From: Pseudomonadota bacterium
Lineage (GTDB): Bacteria; Myxococcota_A; Polyangia; Polyangiales; Polyangiaceae
NCBI GenBank assembly: GCA_023460875.1
Contig: JAEWOQ010000487.1
Span: 1-6,115 of the forward strand
Direction of reading: 5' to 3'
Length of the DNA stretch: 6,115 nucleotides
Of this stretch, positions 1 to 5,175 are shown piece after piece (the stretch's first letter is position 1; each line of letters opens with the position of its first letter). The position numbers and the translations under genes were made by a program. The notes under the pieces were generated by a model. It was not told where the DNA came from. It searched no databases and saw nothing but the letters and a program-made list of their open reading frames with translations.

Positions 1-372
1 CCCGCGGCCCGCCTCGCCCCCCCACACGATCCACTCGCTCCCCGTCCAGGCGACCCCGGGCCAGATGCCACCCTGACCCGATCCGTACGGCGTGATGTCC
101 CGCCAGCTCTTCGTCGCTGGCGAGTACGCAGCGGCCCGCCGCGGCTCTGGGTCCCCGCGCGGCGTGTCGACCAGAGCCCCCTCACCCCAGATCAGCAGCT
201 CTTCTCCGCTCCACGTCACCACGAGGTCGCGAGGATCGAGGGGCGAGGGCGGCACCCACTCCCAATGCCCCCCTGGCTGGGCCGGCTCCGTGCAGCTCGG
301 CCCAGCTTCCCCCGAGGAGCACCCGCAGATCACGAGGACCAACGCCATGGAGAGGGTGCCGGAGCGCTTCAT
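1..372 (-). CDS. Kelch-type beta-propeller lipoprotein, N-terminal part (runs off the left edge)
   Basis: The frame is open from an ATG at 372 to the window edge (124 codons), so the C-terminal end is missing. The product starts MKRSG, followed by a hydrophobic stretch ending in V-I-C-G-C at residues 14-18. C18 is a likely lipidated cysteine, making this an exported lipoprotein. Two propeller-type strands follow: WSGEELLIWG at 54-63 and WTGSEWIVWGGE at 109-120. Between them AAYSPATKSW (81-90) matches the GALYDPxTxxW element of the other two propeller genes here, so this is a third, more distant paralogue. The ATG lies one base after the stop of the protease-like gene, with no clear Shine-Dalgarno sequence, which suggests translational coupling. 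An in-frame ATG at 384, overlapping that stop, would add four residues (MSVD) and is an alternative start. The ligand or partner is unknown. Confidence 0.85.
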   Translation of the reverse strand, partial: MKRSGTLSMALVLVICGCSSGEAGPSCTEPAQPGGHWEWVPPSPLDPRDLVVTWSGEELLIWGEGALVDTPRGDPEPRRAAAYSPATKSWRDITPYGSGQGGIWPGVAWTGSEWIVWGGEAGRG

Positions 373-373
373 G

Positions 374-1582
374 TCAACGGACATTTCTGTAGGTGCAGCA
401 TCCCTTGTCGCACAGAGGATAACTACTGCCCCGCGCTGGGGGGCACTCGAAGTCCGTCGTGCACTCTACCCCGGGCCCGTTCCCGATCGAAGGACACAGC
501 GCCGAGCGGCGACCACCGCCGGGCACAGGCGTCGGCACCCCACAGGAGAACGGCGGGGTGTTGATGAACGACCTCATGATCCCAGCGTGGCTCCGCGCCA
601 TGTCCTCCATCACCGCGAGGGGCACCCAGTCCCGGGCGGAGTCCAGCAGGTCGCACTGGAAGTGGAGCTCCGCTTGATAGGGCATCATGCGCACGTGGTA
701 CATTTCACCCCGCGGGGTCCTCTTGTACAAGCCTAGGTAACGATCGCATTCGCCGTTCTGGCACGGTGCGGACGGATCGATTGACCCATCCTGCTGAAAC
801 GGTCCCGGGTTCGGCAGGTGCTTGCTCATGCGCTGACTTCCTTCGTAGCGCGCGTGCCAGGCCTCATGGACCAGGACGCCGGCTCGTGAGCCGCTGCTCG
901 ACTCGCCGAGGGGTGGCTCGTTCACCCGGAAGGGCACCGCGTCGAACAGCGGGCACATGGAATAGACGCGGCGGGTGCTCGACCAGTTCAGGGTGATGAT
1001 GTCGAAGAAGCTCGGCCCCTTCTTGCTCCACTTCCCCGCCAGCTCGTAGCTGTCCGCGAAGGTGGACTGAAAGCCCTCGTGCCAGCTCCCGCAACCCCTG
1101 CAGACGGGCGTGCGCACCCCGCGAGTGAGCGGACCATAGTCCTGAAAGCTGTCGTGGAAGGCGGGGTGGAGGCGGATCGTCGCGCCGCCGCCTCCGATGG
1201 GTAACTCGGCGCCGAAGTCGACCCCGTGGTGGATCAGGTGCCCCGCCATCCAGAACCTCGTGAAGGGCTCTTCGAGGGTGCAAGCCTCGTCGAACCCGGC
1301 GTCACGCCAGGAGCCGCCGGCGACGTTGTACAGCTGCGCCCAACGAACGACCTCATCGAAATCGAAGCCGCAGCCGATGCCGCCGCCGAGCATCTCGTAG
1401 TAGGCATCGTCCGCCGCGGAGAACGGATCGCCAGTGTACGGCGGCTCGCCGAGGCCTACGTGGGCGAGCCAGCGCGTGAACGCGCCGACGCTACACACGC
1501 CGCTCGGCGCTTGCGCGGAGGCCCAGGCCGGGGTCAGCGAGACCCCGACCAACAACAAACCCATCAACATCCTCTTGAACAT
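374..1582 (-). CDS. Secreted putative zinc metalloprotease-like protein with HExxH motif and Cys-rich C-terminus
   Basis: This is a 402-residue protein. The ATG at 1582 is preferred because AGGAGG lies six bases upstream; a GTG at 1603 overlapping the previous stop would add seven residues and remove that spacing. Residues 1-23 look like a Sec signal peptide (MFKRMLMGLLLVG...), with likely cleavage after A-S-A (21-23) and no lipobox. The key motif is HEAWH at 239-243, in the context G-V-L-V-HEAWH, typical of a zincin active-site helix: two zinc-binding histidines and a catalytic Glu. A third ligand may be E305 in YQAELHFQC (gluzincin style), which is inference. The last 60 residues are rich in cysteine (CTTDFEC and CDKGCC), suggesting a small disulfide-stabilised module. 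The full length has 16 cysteines, fitting an extracellular protein. I do not recognise the family, and proteolysis is not proven. The gene lies 17 bp after the beta-helix lipoprotein gene and one base before the next propeller gene, so the three are probably cotranscribed. Confidence 0.88.
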   Translation of the reverse strand: MFKRMLMGLLLVGVSLTPAWASAQAPSGVCSVGAFTRWLAHVGLGEPPYTGDPFSAADDAYYEMLGGGIGCGFDFDEVVRWAQLYNVAGGSWRDAGFDEACTLEEPFTRFWMAGHLIHHGVDFGAELPIGGGGATIRLHPAFHDSFQDYGPLTRGVRTPVCRGCGSWHEGFQSTFADSYELAGKWSKKGPSFFDIITLNWSSTRRVYSMCPLFDAVPFRVNEPPLGESSSGSRAGVLVHEAWHARYEGSQRMSKHLPNPGPFQQDGSIDPSAPCQNGECDRYLGLYKRTPRGEMYHVRMMPYQAELHFQCDLLDSARDWVPLAVMEDMARSHAGIMRSFINTPPFSCGVPTPVPGGGRRSALCPSIGNGPGVECTTDFECPPARGSSYPLCDKGCCTYRNVR

Positions 1583-1588
1583 CGCGCT

Positions 1589-1594
1589 CCTCCT
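1589..1594 (-). promoter_or_regulatory. Shine-Dalgarno site that decides the start of the HExxH protein
   Basis: The minus strand reads AGGAGG followed by a six-base spacer and the ATG at 1582. This perfect match makes that ATG a better start than the GTG at 1603, whose reading frame runs through the site. Confidence 0.7.
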
Positions 1595-1599
1595 CTCCC

Positions 1600-3282
1600 T
1601 CACAGTTCCTCGGGCGGGTCCACGTGGTCCGGATACTTCGCCCTGTAGGCATCCAGCTGGGCGTCGAAGCTGCCGCCGTCCTCGTGCACGTCACGGTTCT
1701 CGAAGCGATCCACGAAGAACTCCTCCCCCGGCCGGAGCGTGAGCTCCGCCTTCACGGCGTCGGGCTGCTCGAAGACATAGGTCCTCACCACCTCCATCCG
1801 GAGACCCCGATCCGGGTGCGCCGAGGCGTGCTCCCGGAGCTTCGCCCGCGCCGTCACGGTCGGCATCACGCCCAGCCCGTGCACCGCCTTCCTCTGGTAA
1901 GAGAGCTGGAGACTCCGCGCGTCCGAGCCGTGCTTCGGCAGCATCCCGACCCGGTCCGGCAACGGCTCCTCGAGGAGCTCGATGAAAAATTGCTCGCCCG
2001 CTGGAGCCCGGAGCTCGCCCAGGATGCTCAGCACCATGGACGCCCGGAGCGGATCCTCGACCCGCAAGCGCTGAAACTCGGCGATGAGCTCCGCCGCGAT
2101 GACGTCGTCCCCCTGGACGGACGCCACCTCCTCCACGATGTCGGGCAAATCGCCCTTCACCGCCTTGTAGTACCAGTCCAGGAACACGCGGACGCGATCG
2201 GAGGTCGGCGAGCCCGACAGCGGTGGTACCGGTCCGGTGGAGGTCGGGTACGTGCCCGCCTCCGGCTCTCCGATGGCGTCCTCCGTCGCCTCATCGAGCG
2301 CTTCCCAGGGGAAGGGGACCTGGATCACCCGGGCGTCTCCGTGGATCTCCACCTCGTAGCCGAAGAAGCTCCCCCGGTGCGCTTGGCCTCCCGCAGCCCT
2401 CAGCTCCACCTTGGCCTCGGGCGCGACCAGCGTGCCGTGAAACGCCGCCTCCACCCAGGCCGGGGCTCTCCCGACGTAAGACACCAGCACCGGCGGCATG
2501 TCCGCCTGCGCGGCGACCCAACGTCCCCGATGCGTGAACGACTCGAACACGTCCAAGAGCACGGGCTCCGGGCCCGAGAAGCGCACCTCGCCGTCCGACT
2601 CCAGCGTGAACGCGTCGAAGCCGTATCTGCCGGACCTCAGGTGGACCTTGGCGCGGGGCGCGATCCGCAGAGCGCCGTACACTCCTGGCTCCAACGTCAC
2701 CTCTTCCCCTGGCTCGAGATGAATCGCCGGGCGCGCCTCGTTCGGTGCGAACACGGGCCAGCTCAGGTCGTCGAGCTCCTCGAGCAGCTGGTGTCCCTCG
2801 GAGACGGGGCCGCTGATGGTGACGCCGTTCTGGGCGGTGATGGTCCCGGTGGTCTGCAGGGGTCCACTGACGGTCGCGCGTTCCCTGAGGAACACGCTCG
2901 CCACGCTCTGCAGCCCGCCCAACACGGCGTCTGCGCCGATGATCGTCTCGACCTCGCCGAGCCCGACGATCGGCGCGGGCTGGCCGTTCATGGCCTCGAT
3001 CCGAACTCGATCGTTGATCTTCAACGCGTGGGAAGCGAACACCGCGACCTGATCGCGTCCTGTCCCCTCTGGGATCGGGATCGTGATGGAGCGACCCACC
3101 CGCGAGCAGGGCACGCCGGGCGTCGTCGGCACCTGGCAGGGGCGCTCCTGGGTCACCGCCTCCGTGGCCCGAGCCACCGGCTCCGGCTCCTTGGGGCTGT
3201 CCGTGTTGCAGGCAACCACCAGGGCTACCAGGCCGAGACTCGTGGGTCCGATGATCGGCCCGAACCGAACGAACGTTCTCAT
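1600..3282 (-). CDS. Large lipoprotein with beta-helix-like domain and HEAT-like C-terminal domain
   Basis: The product has 560 residues. The start is the ATG at 3282, which has AAGGA eight bases upstream and begins a good lipoprotein signal; the frame stays open for 58 more codons upstream, but these are Arg-rich and not signal-like. The signal ends in V-V-A-C at 22-25, so C25 is the likely lipidated residue, followed by Asn (outer-membrane type). Residues about 65-325 alternate short beta strands and turns: ATVSG, GTITAQNGVTISG, LEPGVYGALRI, SGRYGFDAFTLES, FHGTLVAPEAKVEL, then GSFFGYEVEIHGDARVI at 304-320. This resembles the beta-helix domains (DUF7305 or choice-of-anchor-A style) in large surface proteins; the assignment is by pattern only. 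A Pro/Gly/Ser linker (about 338-360) leads to a helical region (362-515) resembling HEAT repeats, then an acidic tail. No catalytic motif is visible. It is probably a surface or periplasmic scaffold, and the tight linkage suggests work with the HExxH protein. Confidence 0.9.
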   Translation of the reverse strand: MRTFVRFGPIIGPTSLGLVALVVACNTDSPKEPEPVARATEAVTQERPCQVPTTPGVPCSRVGRSITIPIPEGTGRDQVAVFASHALKINDRVRIEAMNGQPAPIVGLGEVETIIGADAVLGGLQSVASVFLRERATVSGPLQTTGTITAQNGVTISGPVSEGHQLLEELDDLSWPVFAPNEARPAIHLEPGEEVTLEPGVYGALRIAPRAKVHLRSGRYGFDAFTLESDGEVRFSGPEPVLLDVFESFTHRGRWVAAQADMPPVLVSYVGRAPAWVEAAFHGTLVAPEAKVELRAAGGQAHRGSFFGYEVEIHGDARVIQVPFPWEALDEATEDAIGEPEAGTYPTSTGPVPPLSGSPTSDRVRVFLDWYYKAVKGDLPDIVEEVASVQGDDVIAAELIAEFQRLRVEDPLRASMVLSILGELRAPAGEQFFIELLEEPLPDRVGMLPKHGSDARSLQLSYQRKAVHGLGVMPTVTARAKLREHASAHPDRGLRMEVVRTYVFEQPDAVKAELTLRPGEEFFVDRFENRDVHEDGGSFDAQLDAYRAKYPDHVDPPEEL

Positions 3283-3290
3283 TTCATTGT

Positions 3291-3295
3291 TCCTT
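3291..3295 (-). promoter_or_regulatory. Shine-Dalgarno site for the beta-helix/HEAT lipoprotein
   Basis: AAGGA on the minus strand lies eight bases before the ATG at 3282. It supports that start over the longer in-frame extension reaching 3456. A second ATG four bases upstream of the chosen one is out of frame and stops immediately (ATG AAA TGA). Confidence 0.6.
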
Positions 3296-3539
3296 TTCTC
3301 TGCGAGGGGACGAGGCGAGCCCTCACGGCCGCGCCGGACAGCGCGAAGAAGACAAAGCGCTGCCCATCGGCGATCGCTGGTCGCCGGGCGTGCGCCCTCC
3401 ATGCTCGGAGCTCGCCTGACTCTTACGAATCGGTCAACGAGGCCCCGGCGTTGCAAAAATCGACATCGGCGCCCCTCGCTGCCGTGCCCCTGCCGTGCCT
3501 CTCGCTAACGAAGGCCGTCCGCGTCCACGCTCCGCAGCG

Positions 3540-3562
3540 GCCAACAACTCTTCGCCCGTCCA
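3540..3562 (-). pseudogene. Possible relic of a kelch-type propeller gene (WTGEELL fragment)
   Basis: This 23-nt stretch matches 5375-5397, inside the right-hand propeller gene, at 22 of 23 positions. Translated on the minus strand in the corresponding frame it gives A-L-W-T-G-E-E-L-L-A, against A-V-W-T-G-G-E-L-L-A in the intact gene. No further blade elements follow in that frame, so if it is a relic only a scrap remains. It begins ten bases past the stop of the small lipoprotein gene. Chance or recombination debris are the alternatives. Confidence 0.35.
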
Positions 3563-3572
3563 AAGCGCTGCT

Positions 3573-3824
3573 TTACGGCTCAGCGCCCGCGCTTCCTGCG
3601 GAGCCCGCGGAGCTGCTGCCAGCAGCGCCTCCGCCTCCGCCATCGCCATCGCCATCGCCATCGATGGGAAGGAGCGAGCCGTCACCTCCGGTGGAAGACC
3701 TGCCCCCTGGCCCCGCGCAAATACACGAGCTCGTGGACCAGCTTGTTTCACAGCCTTGGAGCAGCGCGGCCATCACGAAGACGGTCAGAGCAACAGCGAC
3801 GGCTATTCGAGGGGATGCGCGCAT
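3573..3824 (-). CDS. Small lipoprotein with low-complexity Gly/Asp/Ser/Ala tail
   Basis: This 83-residue product starts at the ATG at 3824; AAGGGA about seven bases upstream may serve as its ribosome site. Residues 1-25 form a classic lipoprotein signal: MRASPR, a hydrophobic core (IAVAVALTVFVMAALL), then L-Q-G-C with C25 as the lipidated residue. The mature part is about 59 residues. It has two close cysteines (C34, C36), then low complexity: IDGDGDGDGGGGG at 54-66 followed by AAGSSSAGSAGSAG. There is no fold or catalytic motif, so it may be a flexible surface-anchored peptide. The DG stretch is encoded by four GATGGC hexamers, so its length may vary between strains. It lies 31 bp downstream of the complete propeller gene and probably shares its transcript. 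The main doubt is whether it is translated at all; the clear signal and lipobox favour a real gene. Confidence 0.7.
   Translation of the reverse strand: MRASPRIAVAVALTVFVMAALLQGCETSWSTSSCICAGPGGRSSTGGDGSLLPIDGDGDGDGGGGGAAGSSSAGSAGSAGAEP
3639..3662 (-). repeat. Hexamer tandem repeat (GATGGC x4) inside the small lipoprotein gene
   Basis: Four uninterrupted copies of gccatc on the plus strand (GATGGC on the coding strand) encode alternating Asp-Gly. Next to it, 3628-3639 carries gcctcc-type units encoding the poly-Gly run. As the unit is six bases, slippage would add or remove Asp-Gly pairs without breaking the frame. Confidence 0.85.
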
Positions 3825-3855
3825 TGTGGGTTCCCTTGTCGCGGGTACGAATGAC

Positions 3856-5127
3856 CTACGGATAGTACAGCGCGCCGTCGAAGAAGGTCGCGTGGTGACC
3901 CACGCCGCCCCAGATGAGCATCGCGCTCCCAGCCCACAGCACCGTCGTCGTGTCGCGCCGGTAGAACTCCGAGGGGCTCCGCGCCATCGCCGACCACGTG
4001 TCCGTCTCCAGGTTGTACCGGGCGCCCACCGGACAGCCGCTCTCGCCGGGACGAACTAGGAGGTCCTGCCCCGTCCAGACGCTCCAACGCGCTGCATAGG
4101 CTCCGCTGGGCGCGTTCATCGCGCTTATCGGGCGCCAGACCTCCGTGTCGGGATCATAGAGCGCGCCGGTCACCACGTAGCGTGGGTCCTGCCCTCCGCT
4201 CCGCACGCTCCCTCCCCACACCAGCAGCTCCGAGCCCGTCCATGCAGCGAAGGCATCGTACCGAGGAAGTAGCCCACCCTCCAGGTTCAAGGGCCGCCAG
4301 CTGTCCGTCTCGGGATTGTACAGACCAGCATGTATGCGGGATCGATCCGCGACGTCGTATGCCCACACGATCAGCTCACGGCCCGTCCAGACCAGAGGGC
4401 CGCGCCGTGATGACGGACAATAACGCATTCCTAAGTCGGTGCTTCGAACGCTCCAGGACTCCTGAAAAGGTGATCCCGCCAGGCCCATCGAGCGCCATCG
4501 CTTCACCTCGGGGTCATACAGAGCTCCCTGGTGGAGGCATTCGCCCGCGTCGTTCTCAGTTATTGTCCAGAGAAGCATCTCCGAGCCCGTCCAAACCGCT
4601 GCCTCTCGTTCACCTCGGAAGACCGAGCCACCCTGCATTTCGGCACTCCGCGGCGCCCCGTCCGTCGGAAGCTGCTCCCATGTCCCCGCCTCGGGATCGT
4701 ACATCGCCCCATCGCTCCGCGGCACCAGCTCGTCTCCCGGCGGCGGCCGCCACTCTCCTCCCCACACGATCCAGTGAGTCCCCGTCCACACGGACACAGG
4801 GGAATCCGAGCGCTCTCCCGGGCCATTCTCCGTCGGCAAGGGCTTCCAACGATCCGCTGGAGCTGCGGCTGGATCCAAGGACGCTCCCTGGTCCTTCCCC
4901 CACATGAGCACGTGGGTTCCGGTCCACACCAGCGTGCCCCTGTTCGGCGCCAGCGGGCCCGTTCCCTGGGGATCCACGAGGTTCCGCTCGTAGTGAGGCG
5001 CGGGGAGATACTCCCAGCGACCCAGGCCCTCCTCGCCCGCGAGGCAAGTCGGCGGAGGGCCGTAGTCGTCGTCGTTCCCACAAGACCACGCGAGCAGCGA
5101 GCAGACGACGATCACGACCCTTCTCAT
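3856..5127 (-). CDS. Kelch-type seven-bladed beta-propeller lipoprotein (complete)
   Basis: This is a 423-residue protein starting at the ATG at 5127. The signal MRRVVIVVCSLLAWSC has its likely lipidated cysteine at C16. The lipobox A-W-S-C is non-standard, but the Asp/Asn-rich residues after it fit a lipoprotein. Seven WTG/WAG strand motifs start at residues 68, 114, 179, 247, 296, 351 and 398 (for example WTGSELLVWGG at 296-306). They alternate with GALYDPxTxxW elements at 140, 201, 267, 321, 367 and 418. The last repeat stops at GALYYP, lacking its closing W-x-x-L strand, while W38-E-Y-L-P stands alone at the N-terminus. This suggests closure of the ring between the two ends, as in known propellers. 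Cysteines 197, 237 and 365 are conserved in the paralogue. No galactose-oxidase-type copper site was recognised, so a binding or scaffolding role is more likely than catalysis. It lies 48 bp after the paralogue and is probably cotranscribed. Confidence 0.92.
   Translation of the reverse strand: MRRVVIVVCSLLAWSCGNDDDYGPPPTCLAGEEGLGRWEYLPAPHYERNLVDPQGTGPLAPNRGTLVWTGTHVLMWGKDQGASLDPAAAPADRWKPLPTENGPGERSDSPVSVWTGTHWIVWGGEWRPPPGDELVPRSDGAMYDPEAGTWEQLPTDGAPRSAEMQGGSVFRGEREAAVWTGSEMLLWTITENDAGECLHQGALYDPEVKRWRSMGLAGSPFQESWSVRSTDLGMRYCPSSRRGPLVWTGRELIVWAYDVADRSRIHAGLYNPETDSWRPLNLEGGLLPRYDAFAAWTGSELLVWGGSVRSGGQDPRYVVTGALYDPDTEVWRPISAMNAPSGAYAARWSVWTGQDLLVRPGESGCPVGARYNLETDTWSAMARSPSEFYRRDTTTVLWAGSAMLIWGGVGHHATFFDGALYYP
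3858..4044 (-). repeat. Paralogue repeat A, copy 1 (3' end of the complete propeller gene)
   Basis: These 187 nt align without gaps to 5178-5364, with about 12 differences by eye (near 94% identity). They encode the last two propeller strands. Over residues 363-423 the proteins differ at only three of 61 positions (F388, Y389 and S401 here). The match stops just inside the stop codon (TAG here, TGA in the other copy) and fades beyond 4044. Confidence 0.9.
4732..4828 (-). repeat. Paralogue repeat B, copy 1 (97-nt perfect block)
   Basis: These 97 nt are identical to 6019-6115, including all third codon positions. They encode about residues 101-132 of the complete propeller protein, including NGPGERSDSP and WTGTHWIVWGGE. 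The second copy runs into the window edge, so the true length may be greater. Confidence 0.93.
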
Positions 5128-5175
5128 CTCTATCTCACTTCACAGAACGACAGGACCCGGTTCATGACGCCGTGC

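Larger units (their letters stand above)
3283..3572 (-). other. 290-bp spacer without a supported gene
   Basis: This is the only long gap between genes and the likeliest place for a promoter for the downstream three-gene unit, but I see no convincing -35/-10 pair. A TTGACC on the minus strand at 3432-3437 has no TATAAT-like element at the right distance, and no sigma-54 GG-N10-GC element fits near TTGCAA (3451-3456). A 9-bp direct repeat, tgccgtgcc, lies at 3480-3488 and 3491-3499. At 3540-3562 there is a 23-nt stretch closely matching the propeller genes, listed separately. The Arg- and Ala-rich frames crossing the spacer look non-coding. Confidence 0.6.

Noticed and set aside
92..736. A 214-codon plus-strand frame opposite the HExxH gene and the left propeller gene
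   Set aside because: Its composition (Arg, His, Pro, Ser) is that of a shadow frame, and both minus-strand genes here have convincing motifs.
3432..3437. TTGACC on the minus strand as a -35 element
   Set aside because: No acceptable -10 hexamer is found 16-18 bases downstream.
3565..3586. A 6-bp inverted repeat (GCGCTG...CAGCGC) across the stop of the small lipoprotein gene, followed by TTT on the minus strand, as a possible terminator
   Set aside because: The stem is short, the loop is ten bases and the T-run is only three, so it is not convincing in GC-rich DNA.
3434..3751. A 105-codon minus-strand frame overlapping the small lipoprotein gene
   Set aside because: It is Ala/Arg-rich with a MAMAMAMA run created by the hexamer repeat and has no signal. 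Only its WTGEELL fragment is of interest, and that is reported as a possible relic.
1624..4059. An 811-codon open frame on the plus strand, antisense to the beta-helix lipoprotein, the spacer, the small lipoprotein and part of the propeller gene
   Set aside because: Its product is rich in Arg, His, Leu and Pro with no domain or signal, while the minus strand has clear lipoproteins with ribosome sites. Long antisense frames are expected in GC-rich DNA.
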